Origin: Inia geoffrensis
Taxonomy: Eukaryota; Chordata; Mammalia; Artiodactyla; Iniidae
Assembly: GCA_036417435.1 (NCBI GenBank)
Contig: JAZAQT010000526.1
Coordinates: 1-64,000, forward strand
Direction: 5' to 3'
DNA length: 64,000 nucleotides
Every line of letters begins with the position of its first letter. Within the stretch, counting starts at the first letter, position 1. Positions 38,185 through 52,068 of the stretch are shown in pieces. The notes below the pieces were generated by a model that had not been told where the DNA came from, made no database searches, and was given only the letters and a program-made list of their open reading frames with translations. The translations under genes and the position numbers were made by a program.

Positions 38185-39920
38185 TCACAAGAAAGCGAGT
38201 TGAGAAAAGGAGATCTTTGGCACTGTAACTCACAATCCTGCAGAGTTCCAAATGACCCCTATCATCCAAAAATTTATTGAAGGAAGGCTGTGAAGAGGAC
38301 TTGAACGCGACGCAGAATTGCAGAAAACAGATATCAGGGGGTAGATAAGAATTGCTCTGAAAGAGTAGGCAAAGAGGCAGCAGTTCGACAGTGATGCACT
38401 TGGCCAAAAAGGGCGTATGCGTTTTTTCCTGAATATATTCAGGAAAAAACGCATACGCCCTTTTTGGCCAACCAAGCAAGCCTGCAATGGAAATCCGCAC
38501 TACAAGGAAGTCTCACTTCCCACCGATCCAAAGGGCCGTCCGAAAAAAGTGTAAAATCCAGAGAGGCAGGACAGGCCGTGGAGAACCGGCAGCCTTGTTA
38601 TGCTGATGGGCGGGATGTAAATTGCCAACAGCCACTCTGGAGAAGTGGATGGTGCTTCCTGGAACAAAGAAAAAACCAAGCTAGAGAGCCTAGGGCACTT
38701 CCACTTATGGTGCTATAGATTCGGAAAATTTAAATGAAAAAGACACAGCCACACCAAAGTTTGGGGCTGCTCTGTGTACGGGATCCTTGACTATGGTACA
38801 ACTTTAATAGCCCAGAAAGAGAAAAATGGATATAGAAGTTGTGGTACATCCCTACAATGGAATATCCCTCAACAATGAAATCCATGGCAACACACCAGTA
38901 GCAGCATAATGACAGGATTTAGTTATAATGATTCTAAGTGAAATAAGTCACACAGAAAAAGAAACATCATAAGATATCACTAATACCGAGAATGTAAACA
39001 CGGCTACGTGTGAACTGCATTACAAAACACAACAGAGTCTCACATTTACAAAAGAAACTTATGCTTGCTTAAGGGGAAAGGAGAGTGGGGAGGCTGCATA
39101 AAACCAGAGGTTCATATTAGGACAGATACCATTCCATAAGCCAAATATATATTAGACAAGACCTACTCCTTGCTCAACGAAATGGACTCAACACCCCGTA
39201 TTCAAAACCTAGGAATATGCCTGACTATGAAGAAAATTAAAACCCATACATTTATAGGTCTCCATAAGAAAATCATTTGTGTACAGCACCATACACACAG
39301 CAGTGTCAATAAGCTAAATCCCCTTATAAAAATAAATTTGAAAAACAAAACACAAGGACTGTGAAATAGAGAGAAATTCTTAAATAAGTCCTTCAGGGCT
39401 TGTGAGGAATCTTGGATTTACCACCTCTACATCCACAGCTGGGGGAGAGATAAGGCTGGACACTTGGGGCTGATAGTATTGGTGAGGGAATGCAGACCCT
39501 TTGAGGTAATGGTGCATGGTTCCCATTCCACGGGTCCCAAATCTCCACGTTTAAGGGATTTATCCTTCAGCTAAAATATGCATGGAAAACCCAGAATATG
39601 GTCCACGAAGTGATCAGGCATAATTTCTAAAACTCATCGCCATTTTCGCCCCCTGATACTCGAGTTCGCCGTTCCAGATGCGATATTAACATTCTCCCCA
39701 CTTGGAGAGTCAGTGCCTTTGACCTCTTGTTTGGCACAGTTTGCAATTTCTGTGGAAGATGAACAGGAATAAGGAGAACCAATGAGCGGCTAACTCGATG
39801 TGTTTGGACGGGCACATTGAACTCTGATTTCCCTACAGGAAGAAGAATTCACCAAAGGCTCAGCGGGCCATGCCGGAACGAGATTAGGGCCTGAAGCAAT
39901 TCTTCGGGTTTTCGGTCAGC
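38185..39920 (+). repeat. Satellite monomer 23 (class B)
   Basis: Palindrome at 38400-38471, perfect. Matches monomer 22 at the class markers but has the normal base in the conserved block near 39770. Confidence 0.95.
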
Positions 39921-41652
39921 TCACAAGAAAGCGAGTTGAGAAAAGGAGATCTTTGGCACTGTAACTCACAATCCTGCAGAGTTCCAAATGACCCCTATCA
40001 TCCAAAAATTTATTGAAGGAAGGCTGTGAAGAGGACTTGAACGCGACGCAGAATTGCAGAAAACAGATATCAGGGGGTAGATAAGAATTGCTCTGAAAGA
40101 GTAGGCAAAGAGGCAGCAGTTCGACAGTGATGCACTTGGCCAAAAAGGGCGTATGCGTTTTTTCCTGAATATATTCAGGAAAAAACGCATACGCCCTTTT
40201 TGGCCAACCAAGCAAGCCTGCAATGGAAATCCGCACTACAAGGAAGTCTCACTTCCCACCGATCCAAAGGGCCGTCCGAAAAAAGTGTAAAATCCAGAGA
40301 GGCAGGACAGGCCGTGGAGAACCGGCAGCCTTGTTATGCTGATGGGCGGGATGTAAATTGCCAACAGCCACTCTGGAGAAGTGGATGGTGTTTCCTGGAA
40401 CAAAGAAAAAACCAAGCTAGAGAGCCTAGGGCACTTCCACTTATGGTGCTATAGATTCGGAAAATTTAAATGAAAAAGACACAGCCACACCAAAGTTTGG
40501 GGCTGCTCTGTGTACGGGATCCTTGACTATGGTACAACTTTAATAGCCCAGAAAGAGAAAAATGGATATAGAAGTTGTGGTACATCCCTACAACGGAATA
40601 TCACTCAACAATGAAATCAATGGCAACAGACCAGTAGCAGCATAATGAGAGGATTTAGTTATGATGATTCTAAGTGAAATAAGTCACACAGAAAAAGAAA
40701 CATCATAAGATATCACTAACACCGGGAATGTAAACACGGCTACGTGTGAACTGCATTACAAAACACAACAGAGTCTCACATTTACAAAAGAAACTTATGC
40801 TTAAGGGGAAAGGAGAGTAGGGAGGCTGCATAAAACCAGAGGTTGACATTAGGACAGATACCATTCCATAAGCCAAATATATATTAGACAAGACCTACTC
40901 CTTGCTCAACCAAATGGACTCTACACCCCAAATTCAAAACCCAGGAATATACCTGAGTATGAAGAAAATTAAAACCCATACATTTATAGGTCTCCATAAG
41001 AAAATCATTTGTGTACAGCAGCATACACACATCAGTGTAAATAAGCTAAATCCATTTATAAAAATAAATTTGAAAAAGAAAACACAAGGACTGTGAAATA
41101 GAGAGAAATTCTCAAATTAGACTTTCAGGGATTGTGAGAAATCTTGGATTTACCACTTCTACATCCGCAGCTGTGGGAGAGATAAGGCTGGACACTTGGG
41201 GCTGATAGTATTGGTGAGGGAATGCAGACCCTTTGAGGTAATGGTGCATGGTTCCCATTCCACGGGTCCCAAATCTCCACGTTTAAGGGATTTATCCTTC
41301 AGCTAAAATATGCATGGAAAACCCAGAATATGGTCCACGAAGTGATCAGGCATAATTTCTAAAACTCATCGCCATTTTCGCCCCCTGATACTCGAGTTCG
41401 CCGTTCCAGATGCGATATTAACATTCTCCCCACTTGGAGAGTCAGTGCCTTTGACCTCTTGTTTGGCACAGTTTGCAATTTCTGTGGAAGATGAACAGGA
41501 ATAAGGAGAACCAATGAGCGGCTAACTCGATGTGTTTGGACGGGCACATTGAACTCTGATTTCCCTACAGGAAGAAGAATTCACCAAAGGCTCAGCGGGC
41601 CATGCCGGAACGAGATTAGGGCCTGAAGCAATTCTTCGGGTTTTCGGTCAGC
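39921..41652 (+). repeat. Satellite monomer 24 (class D-del, 1732 bp)
   Basis: Palindrome at 40136-40207, perfect. Single 'gctt' at 40799-40802. T at 41123 is shared with monomer 13. Confidence 0.95.
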
Positions 41653-43388
41653 TCACAAGAAAGCGAGTTGAGAAAAGGAGATCTTTGGCACTGTAACTCA
41701 CAATGCTGCAGAGTTCCAAATGACCCCTATCATCCAAAAATTTATTGAAGGAAGGCTGTGAAGAGGACTTGAACGCGACGCAGAATTGCAGAAAACAGAT
41801 ATCAGGGGGTAGATAAGAATTGCTCTGAAAGCGTAGGAAAAGAGGCAGCAGTTCGACAGTGATGCACTTGGCCAAAAAGGGCGTATGCGTTTTTTCCTGA
41901 ATATATTCAGGAAAAAACGCATACGCCCTTTTTGGCCAACCAAGCAAGCCTGCAATGGAAATCCGCACTACAAGGAAGTCTCACTTCCCACCGATCCAAA
42001 GGGCCGTCCGAAAAAAGTGTAAAATCCAGAGAGGCAGGACAGGCCGTGGAGAACCGGCAGCCTTGTTATGCTGATGGGCGGGATGTAAATTGCCAACAGC
42101 CACTCTGGAGAAGTGGATGGTGTTTCCTGGAACAAAGAAAAAACCAAGCTAGAGAGCCTAGGGCACTTCCACTTATGGTGCTATAGATTCGGAAAATTTA
42201 AATGAAAAAGACACAGCCACACCAAAGTTTGGGGCTGCTCTGTGTACGAGATCCTTGACTATGGTACAACTTTAATAGCCCAGAAAGAGAAAAATGGATA
42301 TAGAAGTTGTGGTACATCCCTACAATGGAATATCACTCAACAATGAAATCCATGGCAACACACCAGTAGCAGCATAATGACAGGATTTAGTTATGATGAT
42401 TCTAAGTGAAATAAGTCACACAGAAAAAGAAACATCATAAGATATCACTAATACCGGGAATGTAAACACGGCTACGTGTGAACTGCATTACAAAACACAA
42501 CAGAGTCTCACATTTACAAAAGAAACTTATGCTTGCTTAAGGGGAAAGGAGAGTGGGGAGGCTGCATAAAACCAGAGGTTCACATTAGGACAGATACCAT
42601 TCCATAAGCCAAATATATATTAGACAAGACCTACTCCTTGCTCAACCAAATGGACTCAACACCCAGTATTCAAAACCTTGGAATATGCCTGACTATGAAG
42701 AAAATTAAAACCCATACATTTATAGGTCTCCATAAGAAAATCATTTGTGTACAGCACCATACACACAGCAGTGTCAATAAGCTAAATCCCCTTATAAAAA
42801 TAAATTTGAAAAACAAAACACAAGGACTGTGAAATAGAGAGAAATTCTTAAATAAGTCCTTCAGGGCTTGTGAGGAATCTTGGATTTACCACCTCTACAT
42901 CCACAGCTGGGGGAGAGATAAGGCTGGACACTTGGGGCTGATAGTATTGGTGAGGGAATGCAGACCCTTTGAGGTAATGGTGCATGGTTCCCATTCCACG
43001 GGTCCCAAATCTCCACGTTTAAGGGATTTATCCTTCAGCTAAAATATGCATGGAAAACCCAGAATATGGTCCACGAAGTGATCAGGCATAATTTCTAAAA
43101 CTCATCGCCATTTTCGCCCCCTGATACTCGAGTTCGCCGTTCCAGATGCGATATTAACATTCTCCCCACTTGGAGAGTCAGTGCCTTTGACCTCTTGTTT
43201 GGCACAGTTTGCAATTTCTGTGGAAGATGAACAGGAATAAGGAGAACCAATGAGCGGCTAACTCGATGTGTTTGGACGGGCACATTGAACTCTGATTTCC
43301 CTACAGGAAGAAGAATTCACCAAAGGCTCAGCGGGCCATGCCGGAACGAGATTAGGGCCTGAAGCAATTCTTCGGGTTTTCGGTCAGC
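41653..43388 (+). repeat. Satellite monomer 25 (class N2g)
   Basis: Palindrome at 41868-41939, perfect. G at unit 53, A at 42249 and 'cccagtattc' as in monomer 14. Confidence 0.95.
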
Positions 43389-45124
43389 TCACAAGAAAGC
43401 GAGTTGAGAAAAGGAGATCTTTGGCACTGTAACTCACAATTCTGCAGAGTTCCAAATGACCCCTATCATCCAAAAATTTATTGAAGGAAGGCTGTGAAGA
43501 GGACTTGAACGTGACGCAGAATTGCAGAAAACAGATATCAGGGGGTAGATAAGAATCGCTCTGAAAGCGTAGGAAAAGAGGCAGCAGTTCGACAGTGATG
43601 CACTTGGCCAAAAAGAGCGTATGCGTTTTTTCCTGAATATATTCAGGAAAAAACGCATACGCCCTTTTTGGCCAACCAAGCAAGCCTGCAATGGAAATCC
43701 GCACTACAAGGAAGTCTCACTTCCCACGGATCCAAAGGGCCGTCCGAAAAAAGTGTAAAATCCAAAGAGGCAGGACAGGCCGTGGAGAACCGGCAGCCTT
43801 GTTATGCTGATGGGCGGGATGTAAATTGCCAACAGCCACTCTGGAGAAGTGGATGGTGTTTCCTGGAACAAAGAAAAAACCAAGCTAGAGAGCCTAGGGC
43901 ACTTCCACTTATGGTGCTATAGATTCGGAAAATTTAAATGAAAAAGACACAGCCACACCAAAGTTTGGGGCTGCTCTGTGTACGGGATCCTTGACTATGG
44001 TACAACTTTAATAGCCCAGAAAGAGAAAAATGGATATAGAAGTTGTGGTACATCCCTACAATGGAATATCCCTCAACAATGAAATCCATGGCAACACACC
44101 AGTAGCGGCATAATGACAGGATTTAGTTATAATGATTCTAAGTGAAATAAGTCACACAGAAAAAGAAACATCATAAGATATCACTAATACCGAGAATGTA
44201 AACACGGCTACGTGTGAACTGCATTACAAAACACAACAGAGTCTCACATTTACAAAAGAAACTTATGCTTGCTTAAGGGGAAAGGAGAGTGGGGAGGCTG
44301 CATAAAACCAGAGGTTCATATTAGGACAGATACCATTCCATAAGCCAAATATATATTAGACAAGACCTACTCCTTGCTCAACGAAATGGACTCAACACCC
44401 CGTATTCAAAACCTAGGAATATGCCTGACTATGAAGAAAATTAAAACCCATACATTTATAGGTCTCCATAAGAAAATCATTTGTGTACAGCACCATACAC
44501 ACAGCAGTGTCAATAAGCTAAATCCCCTTATAAAAATAAATTTGAAAAACAAAACACAAGGACTGTGAAATAGAGAGAAATTCTTAAATAAGTCCTTCAG
44601 GGCTTGTGAGGAATCTTGGATTTACCACCTCTACATCCACAGCTGGGGGAGAGATAAGGCTGGACACTTGGGGCTGATAGTATTGGTGAGGGAATGCAGA
44701 CCCTTTGAGGTAATGGTGCATGGTTCCCATTCCACGGGTCCCAAATCTCCACGTTTAAGGGATTTATCCTTCAGCTAAAATATGCATGGAAAACCCAGAA
44801 TATGGTCCACGAAGTGATCAGGCATAATTTCTAAAACTCATCGCCATTTTCGCCCCCTGATACTCGAGTTCGCCGTTCCAGATGCGATATTAACATTCTC
44901 CCCACTTGGAGAGTCAGTGCCTTTGACCTCTTGTTTGGCACAGTTTGCAATTTCTGTGGAAGATGAACAGGAATAAGGAGAACCAATGAGCGGCTAACTC
45001 GATGTGTTTGGACGGGCACATTGAACTCTGATTTCCCTACAGGAAGAAGAATTCACCAAAGGCTCAGCGGGCCATGCCGGAACGAGATTAGGGCCTGAAG
45101 CAATTCTTCGGGTTTTCGGTCAGC
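43389..45124 (+). repeat. Satellite monomer 26 (class T)
   Basis: Palindrome at 43604-43675 with A at 43616 breaking one pair. Full set of T-class changes as in monomers 15 and 21. Confidence 0.95.
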
Positions 45125-46860
45125 TCACAAGAAAGCGAGTTGAGAAAAGGAGATCTTTGGCACTGTAACTCACAATCCTGCAGAGTTCCAAATGACCCCT
45201 ATCATCCAAAAATTTATTGAAGGAAGGCTGTGAAGAGGACTTGAACGCGACGCAGAATTGCAGAAAACAGATATCAGGGGGTAGATAAGAATTGCTCTGA
45301 AAGAGTAGGCAAAGAGGCAGCAGTTCGACAGTGATGCACTTGGCCAAAAAGGGCGTATGCGTTTTTTCCTGAATATATTCAGGAAAAAACGCATACGCCC
45401 TTTTTGGCCAACCAAGCAAGCCTGCAATGGAAATCCGCACTACAAGGAAGTCTCACTTCCCACCGATCCAAAGGGCCGTCCGAAAAAAGTGTAAAATCCA
45501 GAGAGGCAGGACAGGCCGTGGAGAACCGGCAGCCTTGTTATGCTGATGGGCGGGATGTAAATTGCCAACAGCCACTCTGGAGAAGTGGATGGTGCTTCCT
45601 GGAACAAAGAAAAAACCAAGCTAGAGAGCCTAGGGCACTTCCACTTATGGTGCTATAGATTCGGAAAATTTAAATGAAAAAGACACAGCCACACCAAAGT
45701 TTGGGGCTGCTCTGTGTACGGGATCCTTGACTATGGTACAACTATAATAGCCCAGAAAGAGAAAAATGGATATAGAAGTTGTGGTACATCCCTACAATGG
45801 AATATCCCTCAACAATGAAATCCATGGCAACACACCAGTAGCGGCATAATGACAGGATTTAGTTATAATGATTCTAAGTGAAATAAGTCACACAGAAAAA
45901 GAAACATCATAAGATATCACTAATACCGAGAATGTAAACACGGCTACGTGTGAACTGCATTACAAAACACAACAGAGTCTCACATTTACAAAAGAAACTT
46001 ATGCTTGCTTAAGGGGAAAGGAGAGTGGGGAGGCTGCATAAAACCAGAGGTTCATATTAGGACAGATACCATTCCATAAGCCAAATATATATTAGACAAG
46101 ACCTACTCCTTGCTCAACGAAATGGACTCAACACCCCGTATTCAAAACCTAGGAATATGCCTGACTATGAAGAAAATTAAAACCCATACATTTATAGGTC
46201 TCCATAAGAAAATCATTTGTGTACAGCACCATACACACAGCAGTGTCAATAAGCTAAATCCCCTTATAAAAATAAATTTGAAAAACAAAACACAAGGACT
46301 GTGAAATAGAGAGAAATTCTTAAATAAGTCCTTCAGGGCTTGTGAGGAATCTTGGATTTACCACCTCTACATCCACAGCTGGGGGAGAGATAAGGCTGGA
46401 CACTTGGGGCTGATAGTATTGGTGAGGGAATGCAGACCCTTTGAGGTAATGGTGCATGGTTCCCATTCCACGGGTCCCAAATCTCCACGTTTAAGGGATT
46501 TATCCTTCAGCTAAAATATGCATGGAAAACCCAGAATATGGTCCACGAAGTGATCAGGCATAATTTCTAAAACTCATCGCCATTTTCGCCCCCTGATACT
46601 CGAGTTCGCCGTTCCAGATGCGATATTAACATTCTCCCCACTTGGAGAGTCAGTGCCTTTGACCTCTTGTTTGGCACAGTTTGCAATTTCTGTGGAAGAT
46701 GAACAGGAATAAGGAGAACCAATGAGCGGCTAACTCGATGTGTTTGGACGGGCACATTGAACTCTGATTTCCCTACAGGAAGAAGAATTCACCAAAGGCT
46801 CAGCGGGCCATGCCGGAACGAGATTAGGGCCTGAAGCAATTCTTCGGGTTTTCGGTCAGC
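45125..46860 (+). repeat. Satellite monomer 27 (class B)
   Basis: Palindrome at 45340-45411, perfect. Like monomer 16, with a private change at 45744 (T to A). Confidence 0.95.
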
Positions 46861-48596
46861 TCACAAGAAAGCGAGTTGAGAAAAGGAGATCTTTGGCACT
46901 GTAACTCACAATCCTGCAGAGTTCCAAATGACCCCTATCATCCAAAAATTTATTGAAGGAAGGCTGTGAAGAGGACTTGAACGCGACGCAGAATTGCAGA
47001 AAACAGATATCAGGGGGTAGATAAGAATTGCTCTGAAAGAGTAGGCAAAGAGGCAGCAGTTCGACAGTGATGCACTTGGCCAAAAAGGGCGTATGCGTTT
47101 TTTCCTGAATATATTCAGGAAAAAACGCATACGCCCTTTTTGGCCAACCAAGCAAGCCTGCAATGGAAATCCGCACTACAAGGAAGTCTCACTTCCCACC
47201 GATCCAAAGGGCCGTCCGAAAAAAGTGTAAAATCCAGAGAGGCAGGACAGGCCGTGGAGAACCGGCAGCCTTGTTATGCTGATGGGCGGGATGTAAATTG
47301 CCAACAGCCACTCTGGAGAAGTGGATGGTGCTTCCTGGAACAAAGAAAAAACCAAGCTAGAGAGCCTAGGGCACTTCCACTTATGGTGCTATAGATTCGG
47401 AAAATTTAAATGAAAAAGACACAGCCACACCAAAGTTTGGGGCTGCTCTGTGTACGGGATCCTTGACTATGGTACAACTTTAATAGCCCAGAAAGAGAAA
47501 AATGGATATAGAAGTTGTGGTACATCCCTACAATGGAATATCCCTCAACAATGAAATCCATGGCAACACACCAGTAGCAGCATAATGACAGGATTTAGTT
47601 ATAATGATTCTAAGTGAAATAAGTCACACAGAAAAAGAAACATCATAAGATATCACTAATACCGAGAATGTAAACACGGCTACGTGTGAACTGCATTACA
47701 AAACACAACAGAGTCTCACATTTACAAAAGAAACTTATGCTTGCTTAAGGGGAAAGGAGAGTGGGGAGGCTGCATAAAACCAGAGGTTCATATTAGGACA
47801 GATACCATTCCATAAGCCAAATATATATTAGACAAGACCTACTCCTTGCTCAACGAAATGGACTCAACACCCCGTATTCAAAACCTAGGAATATGCCTGA
47901 CTATGAAGAAAATTAAAACCCATACATTTATAGGTCTCCATAAGAAAATCATTTGTGTACAGCACCATACACACAGCAGTGTCAATAAGCTAAATCCCCT
48001 TATAAAAATAAATTTGAAAAACAAAACACAAGGACTGTGAAATAGAGAGAAATTCTTAAATAAGTCCTTCAGGGCTTGTGAGGAATCTTGGATTTACCAC
48101 CTCTACATCCACAGCTGTGGGAGAGATAAGGCTGGACACTTGGGGCTGATAGTATTGGTGAGGGAATGCAGACCCTTTGAGGTAATGGTGCATGGTTCCC
48201 ATTCCACGGGTCCCAAATCTCCACGTTTAAGGGATTTATCCTTCAGCTAAAATATGCATGGAAAACCCAGAATATGGTCCACGAAGTGATCAGGCATAAT
48301 TTCTAAAACTCATCGCCATTTTCGCCCCCTGATACTCGAGTTCGCCGTTCCAGATGCGATATTAACATTCTCCCCACTTGGAGAGTCAGTGCCTTTGACC
48401 TCTTGTTTGGCACAGTTTGCAATTTCTGTGGAAGATGAACAGGAATAAGGAGAACCAATGAGCGGCTAACTCGATGTGTTTGGACGGGCACATTGAACTC
48501 TGATTTCCCTACAGGAAGAAGAATTCACCAAAGGCTCAGCGGGCCATGCCGGAACGAGATTAGGGCCTGAAGCAATTCTTCGGGTTTTCGGTCAGC
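46861..48596 (+). repeat. Satellite monomer 28 (class B)
   Basis: Palindrome at 47076-47147, perfect. 'agcagcataatg' and 'ctgtggg' as in monomers 17 and 34. Confidence 0.95.
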
Positions 48597-50332
48597 TCAC
48601 AAGAAAGCGAGTTGAGAAAAGGAGATCTTTGGCACTGTAACTCACAATCCTGCAGAGTTCCAAATGACCCCTATCATCCAAAAATTTATTGAAGGAAGGC
48701 TGTGAAGAGGACTTGAACGCGACGCAGAATTGCAGAAAACAGATATCAGGGGGTAGATAAGAATTGCTCTGAAAGCGTAGGAAAAGAGGCAGCAGTTCGA
48801 CAGTGATGCACTTGGCCAAAAAGGGCGTATGCGTTTTTTCCTGAATATATTCAGGAAAAAACGCATACGCCCTTTTTGGCCAACCAAGCAAGCCTGCAAT
48901 GGAAATCCGCACTACAAGGAAGTCTCACTTCCCACCGATCCAAAGGGCCGTCCGAAAAAAGTGTAAAATCCAGAGAGGCAGGACAGGCCGTGGAGAACCG
49001 GCAGCCTTGTTATGCTGATGGGCGGGATGTAAATTGCCAACAGCCACTCTGGAGAAGTGGATGGTGTTTCCTGGAACAAAGAAAAAACCAAGCTAGAGAG
49101 CCTAGGGCACTTCCACTTATGGTGCTATAGATTCGGAAAATTTAAATGAAAAAGACACAGCCACACCAAAGTTTGGGGCTGCTCTGTGTACGGGATCCTT
49201 GACTATGGTACAACTTTAATAGCCCAGAAAGAGAAAAATGGATATAGAAGTTGTGCTACATCCCTACAATGGAATATCACTCAACAATGAAATCCATGGC
49301 AACACACCAGTAGCAGCATAATGACAGGATTTAGTTATGATGATTCTAAGTGAAATAAGTCACACAGAAAAAGAAACATCATAAGATATCACTAATACCG
49401 GGAATGTAAACACGGCTACGTGTGAACTGCATTACAAAACACAACAGAGTCTCACATTTACAAAAGAAACTTATGCTTGCTTAAGGGGAAAGGAGAGTGG
49501 GGAGGCTGCATAAAACCAGAGGTTCACATTAGGACAGATACCATTCCATAAGCCAAATATATATTAGACAAGACCTACTCCTTGCTCAACGAAATGGACT
49601 CAACACCCCGTATTCAAAACCTTGGAATATGCCTGACTATGAAGAAAATTAAAACCCATACATTTATAGGTCTCCATAAGAAAATCATTTGTGTACAGCA
49701 CCATACACACAGCAGTGTCAATAAGCTAAATCCCCTTATAAAAATAAATTTGAAAAACAAAACACAAGGACTGTGAAATAGAGAGAAATTCTTAAATAAG
49801 TCCTTCAGGCCTTGTGAGGAATCTTTGATTTACCACCTCTACATCCACAGCTGGGGGAGAGATAAGGCTGGACACTTGGGGCTGATAGTATTGGTGAGGG
49901 AATGCAGACCCTTTGAGGTAATGGTGCATGGTTCCCATTCCACGGGTCCCAAATCTCCACGTTTAAGGGATTTATCCTTCAGCTAAAATATGCATGGAAA
50001 ACCCAGAATATGGTCCACGAAGTGATCAGGCATAATTTCTAAAACTCATCGCCATTTTCGCCCCCTGATACTCGAGTTCGCCGTTCCAGATGCGATATTA
50101 ACATTCTCCCCACTTGGAGAGTCAGTGCCTTTGACCTCTTGTTTGGCACAGTTTGCAATTTCTGTGGAAGATGAACAGGAATAAGGAGAACCAATGAGCG
50201 GCTAACTCGATGTGTTTGGACGGGCACATTGAACTCTGATTTCCCTACAGGAAGAAGAATTCACCAAAGGCTCAGCGGGCCATGCCGGAACGAGATTAGG
50301 GCCTGAAGCAATTCTTCGGGTTTTCGGTCAGC
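48597..50332 (+). repeat. Satellite monomer 29 (class N2)
   Basis: Palindrome at 48812-48883, perfect. T at 49826 as in monomers 18 and 35. Confidence 0.95.
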
Positions 50333-52068
50333 TCACAAGAAAGCGAGTTGAGAAAAGGAGATCTTTGGCACTGTAACTCACAATCCTGCAGAGTTCCAAA
50401 TGACCCCTATCATCCAAAAATTTATTGAAGGAAGGCTGTGAAGAGGACTTGAACGCGACGCAGAATTGCAGAAAACAGATATCAGGGGGTAGATAAGAAT
50501 CGCTCTGAAAGCGTAGGAAAAGAGGCAGCAGTTCGACAGTGATGCACTTGGCCAAAAAGGGCGTATGCGTTTTTTCCTGAATATATTCAGGAAAAAACGC
50601 ATACGCCCTTTTTGGCCAACCAAGCAAGCCTGCAATGGAAATCCGCACTACAAGGAAGTCTCACTTCCCACCGATCCAAAGGGCCGTCCGAAAAAAGTGT
50701 AAAATCCAGAGAGGCAGGACAGGCCGTGGAGAACCGGCAGCCTTGTTATGCTGATGGGCGGGATGTAAATTGCCAACAGCCACTCTGGAGAAGTGGATGG
50801 TGTTTCCTGGAACAAAGAAAAAACCAAGCTAGAGAGCCTAGGGCACTTCCACTTATGGTGCTATAGATTCGGAAAATTTAAATGAAAAAGACACAGCCAC
50901 ACCAAAGTTTGGGGCTGCTCTGTGTACGGGATCCTTGACTATGGTACAACTTTAATAGCCCAGAAAGAGAAAAATGGATATAGAAGTTGTGGTACATCCC
51001 TACAATGGAATATCACTCAACAATGAAATCCATGGCAACACACCAGTAGCAGCATAATGAGAGGATTTAGTTATGATGATTCTAAGTGAAATAAGTCACA
51101 CAGAAAAAGAAACATCATAAGATATCACTAATACCGGGAATGTAAACACGGCTACGTGTGAACTGCATTACAAAACACAACAGAGTCTCACATTTACAAA
51201 AGAAACTTATGCTTGCTTAAGGGGAAAGGAGAGTGGGGAGGCTGCATAAAACCAGAGGTTCACATTAGGACAGATACCATTCCATAAGCCAAATATATAT
51301 TAGACAAGACCTACTCCTTGCTCAACGAAATGGACTCAACACCCCGTATTCAAAACCTAGGAATATGCCTGACTATGAAGAAAATTAAAACCCATACATT
51401 TATAGGTCTCCATAAGAAAATCATTTGTGTACAGCACCATACACACAGCAGTGTCAATAAGCTAAATCCCCTTATAAAAATAAATTTGAAAAACAAAACA
51501 CAAGGACTGTGAAATAGAGAGAAATTCTTAAATAAGTCCTTCAGGGCTTGTGAGGAATCTTGGATTTACCACCTCTACATCCACAGCTGGGGGAGAGATA
51601 AGGCTGGACACTTGGGGCTGATACTATTGGTGAGGGAATGCAGACCCTTTGAGGTAATGGTGCATGGTTCCCATTCCACGGGTCCCAAATCTCCACGTTT
51701 AAGGGATTTATCCTTCAGCTAAAATATGCATGGAAAACCCAGAATATGGTCCACGAAGTGATCAGGCATAATTTCTAAAACTCATCGCCATTTTCGCCCC
51801 CTGATACTCGAGTTCGCCGTTCCAGATGCGATATTAACATTCTCCCCACTTGGAGAGTCAGTGCCTTTGACCTCTTGTTTGGCACAGTTTGCAATTTCTG
51901 TGGAAGATGAACAGGAATAAGGAGAACCAATGAGCGGCTAACTCGATGTGTTTGGACGGGCACATTGAACTCTGATTTCCCTACAGGAAGAAGAATTCAC
52001 CAAAGGCTCAGCGGGCCATGCCGGAACGAGATTAGGGCCTGAAGCAATTCCTCGGGTTTTCGGTCAGC
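50333..52068 (+). repeat. Satellite monomer 30 (class N2)
   Basis: Palindrome at 50548-50619, perfect. C at unit 169 without the other T-class changes, shared with monomers 36 and 37. T to C at 52051 is one of the four changes in the conserved block. Confidence 0.95.

Larger units (their letters stand above)
31245..39920 (+). repeat. Higher-order repeat block II: five monomers (19-23)
   Basis: Order is D-del, N2g, T, B, B; length 8676 bp. It matches block I without the terminal N2 unit. Its first two monomers are closer to monomers 32-33 (offset 22,560 bp), sharing A at 31907/54467. Confidence 0.8.
39921..50332 (+). repeat. Higher-order repeat block III: six monomers (24-29)
   Basis: Order is D-del, N2g, T, B, B, N2; length 10412 bp, identical in length to block I and 19,088 bp away. 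Rare markers are shared with block I rather than with block II, so I and III are the closest relatives although II lies between them. Confidence 0.85.
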
